A stretch of DNA of 8,635 bases from an uncultured Pseudomonadota bacterium. GTDB lineage: Bacteria > Pseudomonadota > Gammaproteobacteria > Burkholderiales > Burkholderiaceae_C. The stretch spans positions 1 through 8,635 of the forward strand of contig ONTY01000034.1 of assembly GCA_900320815.1 (NCBI GenBank), read 5' to 3'. The notes under the pieces were generated by a model. It made no database searches and was not told where the DNA came from. It was given only the letters and a program-made list of their open reading frames with translations. The stretch's first letter is position 1. Each line of letters opens with the position of its first letter. The position numbers and the translations under genes were made by a program. This document shows, in pieces, positions 1-5,917 of the stretch.

Positions 1-50
1 CGCGGCGCAGGCTGCGCCAGCGCGATGGGCTGTGGCTCATCAGCGGACAT
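1..50 (-). CDS. ispG: Probable ispG (4-hydroxy-3-methylbut-2-enyl-diphosphate synthase), N-terminus only
   Basis: Only the first 16 or so codons lie in the window (MSADEPQPIALAQPAPR); the gene continues past the left edge. The visible residues are a proline/alanine-rich leader and carry no family motif. The assignment therefore rests on context: in beta-proteobacteria rodZ is commonly followed by ispG and hisS, and ispG proteins of this group often begin with such a variable leader before the conserved region. The ATG at 50-48 lies 19 bp after the rodZ stop, and an AAGGG lies 8 nt upstream of it, so translation probably starts here within the same operon. IspG would be an iron-sulfur enzyme of the MEP pathway in the cytoplasm. 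The reading frame is well supported; the identity is inferred. Confidence 0.55.
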   Translation of the reverse strand, partial: MSADEPQPIALAQPAP

Positions 51-69
51 TTCCCTGACCCTTGTGCGC

Positions 70-1110
70 TTATTTGACTTGGAAGCGGGCGACGGAGCCG
101 CTCACACCCGCCAGGCTGTAAGGCTTGCCATGCACAGCCACGCGCACAGCTTCCTTGCGCCCAATGGTTACTGAAAGCGGCAGGGGGCCGTTGGCGCTGA
201 TGCGCTCGCCTTTGTTCAAGGTGCGGTTGACGATGCTGGTGCCGGCAGCGTCGCGCACTTCAAGCCAGGTCTCGGCGGTGGCCTCAATGTCCAGCACGCC
301 ACCACTGGCCGCTGCTGCCGATGCTTCGGAAGCAGCGGGCACAGCAGCTGAGGCACCGCTGGCCGCCGGGGCTGCGGCAGCAGCGCCGCTGCTGCTGGCC
401 GCAGCATCCGGCGTGCTGCTGGCAGCGGCAGCGGCACTGGCAGCGGCACTGGCAGCGGCACTGGCAGCGGCACTGGCAGCGGCAGCGGGCAACGCATCAG
501 GCACAGGCAGCGCGGGGGCGGGCTGCATGGCGCCGCCGCCATTGGCCGGCACCACAGCAGCTGGCAAGAGGGATGCGTTGTCCTGCCCGCCAGCTGCTGT
601 CGGCTGCGCCTCCCACGGCTGCACGGGCCACAGCCAGAAGGCAGCAGCGCCCAGCAGCAGCAGCGCCACCACCCACAGCAGCGGTGGAATGCGCGGGGCA
701 GCGGCGGAGCCACGCCCGCCTGTCATGGGCTGGCTGTTGGTGTTGCCCATTGCGTGCAGGCCGTTGGCCGCTGGGGGCATGAGCGCGAGCACGGGCGCTG
801 GGTCAGCACCAAAGGCGCGGCAAAACGCCGCCGCCAGGCCGCGGGCAAAAGTCATGTCGGGCAATTCGTTGAAGCGTTCCGCTTCCAGTGCCTCAATTTT
901 TTGCGGCGTCACTTTCAGCGCGCTGGCCACCAAGGCGGCGTCCACACCGGCGGCTTCGCGAATGGCGCGCAGCATTTGCCCTGCCGTGCGCGGTGCGGCA
1001 ACCTTAGGCGCGGCGCCGTCCCCGCTGTCGGCGGCGTTGGGTGCACCGCCGTCCAGGCGGCTATCGGTCATGCGCGCCTGGAGGCGCGCAATGCGGCTGC
1101 GCTTATTCAT
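70..1110 (-). CDS. rodZ: RodZ-like cytoskeletal membrane protein (HTH, one TM segment, C-terminal RodZ domain)
   Basis: This 346-residue protein has the RodZ layout. A cytoplasmic helix-turn-helix domain spans about residues 41-110 (TAGQMLRAIREAAG, then LKVTPQKIEALEAERF). One transmembrane helix lies at about 143-162. A long alanine/serine/proline-rich linker follows (164-270), then a C-terminal beta-type domain (271-346, beginning GVLDIEATAETWLEV). In studied bacteria RodZ binds MreB through the HTH domain and helps keep rod shape. The ATG at 1110 overlaps the end of pilW by 8 nt, and AAGGAG lies 6 nt upstream inside pilW, which favours this start over the internal Met14. The linker contains a 12-bp tandem repeat, and codons 7-14 overlap a strong palindrome; both are listed separately. 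Because the linker is low complexity, its length may vary between strains. Confidence 0.9.
   Translation of the reverse strand: MNKRSRIARLQARMTDSRLDGGAPNAADSGDGAAPKVAAPRTAGQMLRAIREAAGVDAALVASALKVTPQKIEALEAERFNELPDMTFARGLAAAFCRAFGADPAPVLALMPPAANGLHAMGNTNSQPMTGGRGSAAAPRIPPLLWVVALLLLGAAAFWLWPVQPWEAQPTAAGGQDNASLLPAAVVPANGGGAMQPAPALPVPDALPAAAASAAASAAASAAASAAAAASSTPDAAASSSGAAAAAPAASGASAAVPAASEASAAAASGGVLDIEATAETWLEVRDAAGTSIVNRTLNKGERISANGPLPLSVTIGRKEAVRVAVHGKPYSLAGVSGSVARFQVK
418..489. repeat. 12-bp tandem repeat inside rodZ
   Basis: The unit GGCAGCGGCACT occurs four times in perfect tandem (427-438, 439-450, 451-462, 463-474), flanked by partial units made of GGCAGC hexamers. The 12-bp period keeps the reading frame, and on the minus strand it encodes repeated Ser-Ala-Ala-Ala in the periplasmic linker of RodZ. 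Copy-number change by replication slippage would lengthen or shorten the linker in steps of four residues without a frameshift. Confidence 0.95.
1071..1090. repeat. Palindrome in the first codons of rodZ
   Basis: The two 9-bp arms (1071-1079, TGCGCGCCT, and 1082-1090, AGGCGCGCA) are perfect reverse complements separated by two bases. In the rodZ mRNA this would form a GC-rich hairpin of eight pairs with a four-base loop, about 20 nt after the start codon. It lies just upstream of the in-frame Met14. No known function is assigned. Confidence 0.8.
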
Positions 1111-1939
1111 TGAAAGCTCCTTTTTCGTAGGACATCAGCTCTTGAGAACTTGGGTGGCGGCGGCGCAGATGCTCCGCCAGCTCGCTGGCGGCACGCTGGT
1201 TGCCGAGCGCACGTTCAACTTTGATGCCCAGCCACAGCGACTGGGCGTTGGCGTATTGCCCGTTGTTGACGGGACGGATGTAGCTGCGCGCACCGCGTGC
1301 ATCGCCACGCTCAAAGAGCAGGTGGGCGAGGCTGTAAGAAATTACGGGATTGCCGGGGTCAGCTTCGTGCGCCTGCTTGAGCGATACCTCAGCGGCGCTG
1401 GTATCGCCAGCACGCGCTTCGCAGATGCCCTTGGCCATCATGGTTTTGCTTTTTCCCGTGTAAATGGGCACGGAAAGCGCACGCTTGAATAGCGCCGCCG
1501 CTTGCGGGTAGCGCCCTTCCTGGCAGTGCAGCCAGCCCATGTTGTGCATGGAGTCGGCGTCGCGCCCATTGAGTGCGATGGCGCGCTCAAAGTTGGCAAA
1601 AGCCAGCTGCGTCTCGCCCATGTGCATGTAAATCACGCCACCCAAGGCGTAGACCTCGTAGAAGCTGGGGTCAATGCGCACGGCTTTTTTCTGCTCTTCC
1701 AGCGCAATCATGGGTTTGTTGTCTTGCAGGTAGCTGCTGGCCAACTCCAGGCGTGTGCGCGCGCGCTTGCGTGCTTCGGTGTCATCAGCGGCAGTTTCCA
1801 GTTCAGTGGCGCCGCTGCCGGAGTAGCTGCTGCCCTGCGTCGCGCAGCCAGCAAGCACGGCAGCCAGGCACAGCAGCACGGCCAGCCAGGATACTGCCCG
1901 CAGCTGCGGCGTGGGAAAAAGGGGAGTGGCGGTGTTCAT
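1103..1939 (-). CDS. pilW: PilW/PilF-type TPR lipoprotein, type IV pilus pilotin
   Basis: This 278-residue protein starts with a lipoprotein signal peptide: a hydrophobic stretch at about 15-31 ending in the lipobox LAGC, with Cys32 as the lipidated residue. After a short Ser/Gly-rich spacer, tetratricopeptide repeats run from about residue 61 to the end (for example YLQDNKPMIALEEQKKAVRI and MHMGETQLAFANFERAIALN). This matches the PilF/PilW family of outer-membrane lipoproteins, which help assemble the PilQ secretin of type IV pili. The position between rlmN and rodZ is typical of beta- and gamma-proteobacteria. The start at 1939 leaves a 23-bp gap after rlmN. I see no clear Shine-Dalgarno sequence there, so reinitiation from rlmN translation is possible. 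The signal peptide would be spoiled by any later start. Confidence 0.9.
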   Translation of the reverse strand: MNTATPLFPTPQLRAVSWLAVLLCLAAVLAGCATQGSSYSGSGATELETAADDTEARKRARTRLELASSYLQDNKPMIALEEQKKAVRIDPSFYEVYALGGVIYMHMGETQLAFANFERAIALNGRDADSMHNMGWLHCQEGRYPQAAALFKRALSVPIYTGKSKTMMAKGICEARAGDTSAAEVSLKQAHEADPGNPVISYSLAHLLFERGDARGARSYIRPVNNGQYANAQSLWLGIKVERALGNQRAASELAEHLRRRHPSSQELMSYEKGAFNE

Positions 1940-1962
1940 TGGGAAAAAGAAAGGCAGGAAAG

Positions 1963-3090
1963 TCAGGCAGTTGGGGCAAGGTGCAAAGGAATGGTGCGGC
2001 GGCGCGCCATGCGCTCGGCAGCGCGGGTGCGGTCGCGCACATCGCCAGCCAACTGGCCGCAGGCGGCGGCGATGTCGTCACCGCGCGCCCGGCGGATGGT
2101 GGTAACGATACCAGCCCCGTTCAGGATGCCGGCAAAGGCGCGCACGCGCTCTTGGGGCGATCGCTCCAGACCAGAGAGCGGAAAGGGGTTGAACGGGATG
2201 AGGTTGAACTTGGCGCGCAGGCTGTGGCGCCGCAGCAGGGCAATCAGCGCCTCGGCCTGTTCGGGGGCGTCGTTCACGCCGCCGAGCATGCAGTATTCAA
2301 TGGTGATGAAGTCGCGCGGGGCGTGCTGCAGATAGGCGCGGCAGGCGGCCATCAATTCATCAATGGGGTGCTTGCGGTTGAGCGGCACGAGCGCGTCGCG
2401 CAGCGCGTCATCGGGCGCGTGCAGCGACACGGCCAGCGCCACGGGGCAGTCGCGCGCCAGCCGCTCCATCATGCGCACCATGCCGGAGGTGGAAACCGTC
2501 ACGCGCCGCCGCGACATGCCCCAGCCGTGGTCATCGAGCATGGCGCGCAGCGCGGGCAGCACGCAGCGGTAGTTTTGCAGCGGCTCGCCCATGCCCATCA
2601 GCACCACGTTGCTGATGACGCGCTCCGCCACCCCAAGGCGCTGGCGCACAAAGCGTTCGGCAAACCAGAGTTGCCCCATGATTTCTGCGGTCGTGAGGTT
2701 GCGGCTGAAGCCCTGGTGCCCAGTGGCGCAGAAGCGGCAGCCCACGGCGCAGCCCGCCTGCGACGAGACGCACAGCGTGCCCCTGTCATCTTCCGGGATG
2801 TAGACCGCTTCCACCGCATTGCCATCGCCCACGTCAAAGAGCCACTTGATGGTGCCGTCCGCCGCCTCGCTTTGCCGCAGCACGGGCGGCGCAGCAACGC
2901 AGGCGCGGGCAGTGAGTTTTTCGCGCAGCGAACGCGCCAAGTCGCTCATGGCGCTGAAATCGCTCTCGGTGCGCTGGTGAATCCAGCGGAACAGCTGCAC
3001 CGCACGGAAGCGTTTTTCGCCCAGCGCCTCGCACCAGGCGGCAAGAGCGTCCAAGTCAAAGTCGAGCAGGTTGACGGGCACGTCACTCAT
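1963..3090 (-). CDS. rlmN: Dual-specificity 23S rRNA/tRNA adenine-C2 methyltransferase RlmN
   Basis: RlmN is a radical-SAM enzyme that methylates C2 of A2503 in 23S rRNA and A37 of some tRNAs. The 375-residue protein has the expected length and key residues. The CxxxCxxC iron-sulfur motif is Cys114, Cys118 and Cys121 (GCAVGCRFC). Cys107 and Cys344 ([11 protein letters not shown]) match the two mechanistic cysteines Cys118 and Cys355 of the E. coli enzyme with a constant offset of 11. The SAM-binding GMGEPLQN motif is at 166-173. The N-terminal accessory domain occupies about residues 1-95. The gene is first in the rlmN-pilW-rodZ-ispG run and has a leader of roughly 115 nt if the TACAAT box at 3213-3218 is its -10 element. 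The ribosome-binding site is weak (GAGAG about 11 nt before the ATG). All catalytic residues that I can check are intact. Confidence 0.97.
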   Translation of the reverse strand: MSDVPVNLLDFDLDALAAWCEALGEKRFRAVQLFRWIHQRTESDFSAMSDLARSLREKLTARACVAAPPVLRQSEAADGTIKWLFDVGDGNAVEAVYIPEDDRGTLCVSSQAGCAVGCRFCATGHQGFSRNLTTAEIMGQLWFAERFVRQRLGVAERVISNVVLMGMGEPLQNYRCVLPALRAMLDDHGWGMSRRRVTVSTSGMVRMMERLARDCPVALAVSLHAPDDALRDALVPLNRKHPIDELMAACRAYLQHAPRDFITIEYCMLGGVNDAPEQAEALIALLRRHSLRAKFNLIPFNPFPLSGLERSPQERVRAFAGILNGAGIVTTIRRARGDDIAAACGQLAGDVRDRTRAAERMARRRTIPLHLAPTA

Positions 3091-3212
3091 GGGGCTGAAA
3101 CTCTCTGCAATGGGGGGAGCGGCACGCTTCCAAACAGACTTTGCCCTGCCCAGGCAAAACTGTGGTCAACGACCATAGGGGCGCTCTTGGAACGCAGGCA
3201 AAAAAGGCAGGG

Positions 3213-3218
3213 ATTGTA
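3213..3218 (-). promoter_or_regulatory. Candidate -10 box for the rlmN operon
   Basis: On the minus strand this reads CCTACAATCCC, with TACAAT matching the sigma-70 -10 consensus at five of six bases. It lies 122 bp upstream of the rlmN ATG. No good TTGACA-like -35 is found at 16-18 bp. The same TACAAT followed by CC precedes the tRNA-Arg gene in this window, which supports it as a promoter element used by this organism. This remains an inference without transcript data. Confidence 0.4.
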
Positions 3219-3294
3219 GGCAGCGTGCGACGGGCGCTGGAACAGCGGCAAGCAGCGTACAAAAAACGGGAAGTGCAGCGCTATTTTTTCTCGT

Positions 3295-3317
3295 AAAAAA
3301 CCATGCTTGCCAGCATA
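3295..3317 (-). terminator. Probable Rho-independent terminator of the pepA-holC operon
   Basis: Read on the minus strand, ATGCT and AGCAT form a 5-bp stem around a GGCA loop, followed by GG and six T residues. It lies about 60 bp after the stop codon of the last gene of the pepA operon and is oriented to end that transcript. The stem is short and not GC-rich, so it may be leaky. Confidence 0.4.
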
Positions 3318-3331
3318 TATTGCGGGCATTG

Positions 3332-3358
3332 CGCTATTGATAGCGAATCAAATTCGCT
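3332..3358 (-). repeat. Two overlapping, mutually exclusive hairpins
   Basis: A 7-bp stem (AGCGAAT/ATTCGCT, 3-base loop, 3342-3358) and a 5-bp stem (CGCTA/TAGCG, 4-base loop, 3332-3345) share bases 3342-3345, so only one can form fully at a time. In the minus-strand transcript they fall between the stop codon at 3378 and the terminator hairpin at 3303-3316. They could protect the 3' end or influence termination. They could also be chance. Confidence 0.45.
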
Positions 3359-3377
3359 GATGTTTGTCCCCTCTCCC

Positions 3378-3737
3378 CTACCGCCTGCCAACTGTGCGCG
3401 GCGCTGTGCTAAATGACCCTGGTCGCAGCAGCGCCTCGCCAACGGCGGCGTGAACTTCATCGGCCACGGCGCTGCGCACACGCGCATTCAGCCCCAGCAT
3501 TTGCTCGTGCACAACGCGGGCAATGGCCTCACTGATGCGGTGCTCGAGCGTGGGCATGAGTTCGGCCAGCACCGCTTGCGCCATTTGCGTGTCAATGGGC
3601 AGCGGCTGGCCGGCGGGCGCGGTGGCTGCGGCGCGGCGCAGGCGCTCGCCGACGACTTCGGTGAGCGTGGGCACGTTGCGCGGCACGTTGCGCGGCACAC
3701 CCGCTTGTGATGCAGTGGTGGTGGTGGTGTTTTTCAT
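3378..3737 (-). CDS. Uncharacterised 119-residue protein translationally coupled to holC
   Basis: I do not recognise this protein with certainty. Its ATG (3737-3735) overlaps the holC stop by four bases (ATGA), and a purine-rich AAGGCAGG lies just upstream, so it is very likely translated together with holC. The N-terminus is low complexity: five Thr in a row from a GTG/CAC trinucleotide repeat, then a duplicated NVPR. From about residue 25 it becomes amphipathic and helical, with heptad-like hydrophobics (MAQAVLAELMPTLEHRISEAIARVVHEQML, written from overlapping parts), a run that could form a coiled coil. It has no signal peptide and no membrane segment, so it is probably cytoplasmic. Small proteins of this kind are found after holC in other Burkholderiales and, from memory, some are filed as DUF2486; I cannot confirm membership. 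A link to the clamp loader is only suggested by position. Confidence 0.7.
   Translation of the reverse strand: MKNTTTTTASQAGVPRNVPRNVPTLTEVVGERLRRAAATAPAGQPLPIDTQMAQAVLAELMPTLEHRISEAIARVVHEQMLGLNARVRSAVADEVHAAVGEALLRPGSFSTAPRTVGRR
3671..3698. repeat. Two-copy 12-bp direct repeat in the gene after holC
   Basis: GCACGTTGCGCG occurs twice in tandem (3671-3682 and 3683-3694), followed by GCAC. It encodes the repeated Asn-Val-Pro-Arg near the N-terminus of the small protein. A second short repeat, five copies of GTG at 3715-3729, encodes its threonine run. Both preserve the reading frame. Confidence 0.9.
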
Positions 3738-4198
3738 GACTGCCTGCCTTGCTGCTTGCGGCGTGACGCGGCTGTGTCGTGGCGCTGGATGCGGTAGCCA
3801 CGCTCGGCGTAGTAGCGCCAGCGCGTGCGTGCCTGGGCGCGGTCAGCTTCTTCTTGGCTGACCAGCTCAATAAGGCGCCCAAAGCGTTCAAAGCCCGGCG
3901 GCACCTCGGGGGCAAGGTTGAGCAGTACATCAAAGCGCGCCAGCGCGGCGCACTCGCTGGCGAGCATGATGGGCGAGGCGCGCCGCAGTGGCTCGCTGGC
4001 CGCTGCGGCGCAGTGCGGTATGAAGCTGTGGGCGTCAAACGTCCACAGCGCCGCGTCCAGCGCGGCCAGCGTCTGCGGCTCCCCCAGCACGCCCACGTGC
4101 GCGCCTTGGGTGTGCGCTTTGTGCAGCAGGCGGCAGGCGTAGTGCAGCTTGCCGCGCTGCCCGCCGGATACGTTGAAGTGAAAACTGACCTCGGTCAC
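3734..4198 (-). CDS. holC: DNA polymerase III chi subunit (HolC)
   Basis: HolC joins the clamp loader (through psi, HolD) to single-strand-binding protein on the lagging strand. The product is 154 residues, close to the 147 of E. coli chi. It starts with TEVSFHFN and shows family landmarks: HYACRLLHKAHTQGAHVGVLG near residues 17-37, ALWTFDAHSFIPHC at about 50-63, and SPIMLASE. I place the start at the GTG at 4198, which overlaps the pepA stop in a GTGA tetranucleotide. The open frame runs further upstream, but that part is antisense-type low-complexity sequence in the wrong frame of the pepA tail, and the family N-terminus begins here. A short insertion (SGGQRG) follows the first strand compared with the relatives I remember. 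The downstream small gene is coupled by ATGA. Regulation is presumably shared with pepA. Confidence 0.9.
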   Translation of the reverse strand: MTEVSFHFNVSGGQRGKLHYACRLLHKAHTQGAHVGVLGEPQTLAALDAALWTFDAHSFIPHCAAAASEPLRRASPIMLASECAALARFDVLLNLAPEVPPGFERFGRLIELVSQEEADRAQARTRWRYYAERGYRIQRHDTAASRRKQQGRQS

Positions 4199-5850
4199 TT
4201 GGCTGCTGCCTTGCCTTTGCCCTGTTTTTTGGCTTTGGCGGCTTTGGCGTCTGCCTTTTCCGCTTTGTCGGTTTTTTCTGCTTTCGCCGCCTTGGCCTCG
4301 CTCTTGTGCGTGGGTTTGGCGGCACTGCTGGCAGCAGCAGGCATGGCGCCGGCCTGCGTCAGCAGCCAGTGCATCAGCAGACCGACGGGGCGACCCGTGG
4401 CGCCTTTTGTCTTGCTGCCGTGCCAGGCGTTCCACGCCACACCGGCAATGTCCAGATGCGCCCAAGGCACCTCCCCCACAAAGCGTTGCAGGAACTTGGC
4501 CGCCGTCACTGAGCCGGCGGGACGCCCACCGGTATTGCCAACGTCGGCAAAGCGGCTTTTGATTTGCCGGGCGTACTCATCATCCAGCGGCATGCGCCAG
4601 GCGGCGTCCAGCGCCTCTTCGCCGGCGGCGAGCAGCGCGGCAGCAAGCGCATCGTCATTGCTGTAAAGGCCGGCGCGCACGTTGCCCAGAGCGATGACGC
4701 ACGCGCCGGTGAGCGTGGCAATGTCCACCACAGCGCGCGGCGCGGGGGTCAGGCGCGTGGCATAGGTGAGCGCGTCGCACAACACAAGGCGCCCTTCAGC
4801 GTCGGTATTGATGACTTCAATGGTCTGCCCGCTCATGCTGGTGACCACGTCGCCCGGGTGCGTGGCACTGCCGCCGGGCATGTTTTCCGAGAGCGCCATC
4901 AGCCCCACCACGTTGATGGCAGGCGCGGTTTCTGCCAGTGCCTGCATCACGCCCAGCACGCTGGCGGCGCCGCTCATGTCGTACTTCATCTCTTCCATGC
5001 CGGCAGCGGGCTTGAGCGAGATGCCGCCGCTGTCAAACGTAATGCCTTTGCCAACCAGCGCCACCGGTGCCTCACCCTTGCCCGCGCCCTGATAGTGCAG
5101 CACCACCAGGCGCGGCGGCTCGTGCGCACCGCGCGCGACAGAAAGCAGCGCGCCCATGCCAAGGCGCTCCATGTCCTTGGGTTCGAGCACCTCGCATTTG
5201 AGGCTCTGGTGCTGGCGCGCAAGCTGGCGTGCGGCGTCGGCCAGCATGGTGGGTGTGGCATGGTTGGCGGGGCGGTTGGCCCATTCGCGCGCCAGCTCTG
5301 CGCCGCGCGCTACGGCGACGGCCTGCGCAAAAGCGGCAGCGCGTGCAGCGTCGTGCGCACCGTCAAACGCCAGCGTGATGCGCTCGAGCCGGGGGCGCGG
5401 CGCGCCTTCTTCCTGCGCTTTTTGCAGCGCAGCAGCACTTTTGGTGGTGGTGTATTCATACGCGGCTTCGGCTGCGCCTTTGACGATGGCCATCAGGCGC
5501 GCGGCACCCGGCGTGCGCCCCAGGCACAGCAGCAATTCTTTGGTGCCGGTGTGCCGCGCTGCCTGCACCGCAGCGGCAGCGGCACGGCGCAGATTTGCTG
5601 CCTCGCCGCGACCCACGCCCACCAGCCACAGGCGTTGCGCGACTGCGCCCTCCGCGCCCCAGGCGGCCAGAATTTGACCCGCCTTGCCGTGAAAGTCCCC
5701 AGCCGCGCGCGCTTTGTCCAGCAGTGCCGCCAAACCGGCGGCGGTGCCAAAGGCACTGCCCACGTCATCGCGACCGAGCAGCACTGCCAGCGCCCCCACT
5801 TGCTGTGTGGCAGCCTGGGCGGGAGAAAAGTTTTTCAGTTCAAAATTCAT
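4195..5850 (-). CDS. pepA: Leucyl aminopeptidase PepA (family M17) with a lysine/alanine-rich C-terminal tail
   Basis: PepA is a hexameric cytoplasmic metallo-aminopeptidase that removes N-terminal residues such as leucine; in E. coli it also binds DNA in cer recombination and carAB control. The M17 signature NTDAEGRL is at 348-355. Metal ligands Lys268, Asp273, Asp291, Asp350 and Glu352, and catalytic Lys280 and Arg354, all match the E. coli residues with a constant offset of two. The protein is 551 residues against about 500 for the family. The excess is a tail (about 502-551) with 14 lysines among alanines (for example KAAKAEKTDKAEKADAKAAK). ATG codons lie at 5853 and 5850; I chose the second because relatives start MNFEL. 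AAGGAAG lies upstream and spaces slightly better to the first. The stop overlaps the holC start. The gene is divergent from lptF across 67 bp. Confidence 0.96.
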   Translation of the reverse strand: MNFELKNFSPAQAATQQVGALAVLLGRDDVGSAFGTAAGLAALLDKARAAGDFHGKAGQILAAWGAEGAVAQRLWLVGVGRGEAANLRRAAAAAVQAARHTGTKELLLCLGRTPGAARLMAIVKGAAEAAYEYTTTKSAAALQKAQEEGAPRPRLERITLAFDGAHDAARAAAFAQAVAVARGAELAREWANRPANHATPTMLADAARQLARQHQSLKCEVLEPKDMERLGMGALLSVARGAHEPPRLVVLHYQGAGKGEAPVALVGKGITFDSGGISLKPAAGMEEMKYDMSGAASVLGVMQALAETAPAINVVGLMALSENMPGGSATHPGDVVTSMSGQTIEVINTDAEGRLVLCDALTYATRLTPAPRAVVDIATLTGACVIALGNVRAGLYSNDDALAAALLAAGEEALDAAWRMPLDDEYARQIKSRFADVGNTGGRPAGSVTAAKFLQRFVGEVPWAHLDIAGVAWNAWHGSKTKGATGRPVGLLMHWLLTQAGAMPAAASSAAKPTHKSEAKAAKAEKTDKAEKADAKAAKAKKQGKGKAAAK

Positions 5851-5872
5851 CATTTGCCGCTTCCTTGAAAAA

Positions 5873-5906
5873 GCCCGCGCTGGGGACGTGATGGCACAGC
5901 GCGGGC
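5873..5906. promoter_or_regulatory. Perfect 10-bp inverted repeat in the pepA/lptF divergent region
   Basis: The arms GCCCGCGCTG (5873-5882) and CAGCGCGGGC (5897-5906) are exact reverse complements with a 14-base spacer. The element fills half of the 67-bp space between the two start codons: it ends 11 bp before the lptF ATG and lies 22 bp from the pepA ATG. It could be an operator shared by both genes, or an RNA hairpin in either leader that affects ribosome access. It does not look like a terminator because no T-run follows either arm. The function is inferred from position only. Confidence 0.6.
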
Positions 5907-5917
5907 GGGTGCCACAA

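Larger units (their letters stand above)
3091..3377. other. Intergenic region between the pepA-holC operon and rlmN
   Basis: No convincing gene lies in these 287 bp; the short open frames that cross it have no start signal or recognisable product. The sequence is more AT-rich than its surroundings, especially at 3260-3360. It holds two overlapping small hairpins (3332-3345 and 3342-3358), a hairpin followed by a T-run that reads as a minus-strand terminator, a TACAAT box on the minus strand, and two short hairpins in the presumed rlmN leader (3140-3158 and 3163-3175). In related Comamonadaceae I would expect ndk close upstream of rlmN; it is not present here. Confidence 0.75.

Noticed and set aside
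125..1492. Long plus-strand open frame opposite rodZ and pilW
   Set aside because: It is antisense to two well-supported genes, is rich in Ala/Ser runs that mirror the rodZ repeat, and has no recognisable domain. Such frames are common opposite GC-rich genes.
1573..3219. 548-residue plus-strand open frame opposite rlmN and pilW
   Set aside because: The opposite strand encodes RlmN with all catalytic residues. The translated plus strand is rich in His/Gln/Arg/Ala and looks like an antisense shadow.
3277..3290. Plus-strand T-run after AGCGCT as a terminator
   Set aside because: The six-base palindrome before the T-run is too short to form a stable stem, and no plus-strand gene ends nearby.
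3087..3487. Two short minus-strand open frames before rlmN
   Set aside because: They span the terminator, the hairpins and the promoter-like box, overlap flanking genes in other frames, and have no ribosome-binding site or recognisable product.
4199..4465. N-terminal extension of the holC frame
   Set aside because: It overlaps the end of pepA in another frame, has low-complexity Arg/Gln/Ser composition, and lies before the TEVSFHFN start typical of HolC. The GTG at 4198 is preferred.
5714..5917. N-terminal extension of the lptF frame
   Set aside because: It reads antisense through pepA. LptF relatives start at MLFDSS, and the first transmembrane helix follows at the expected distance.
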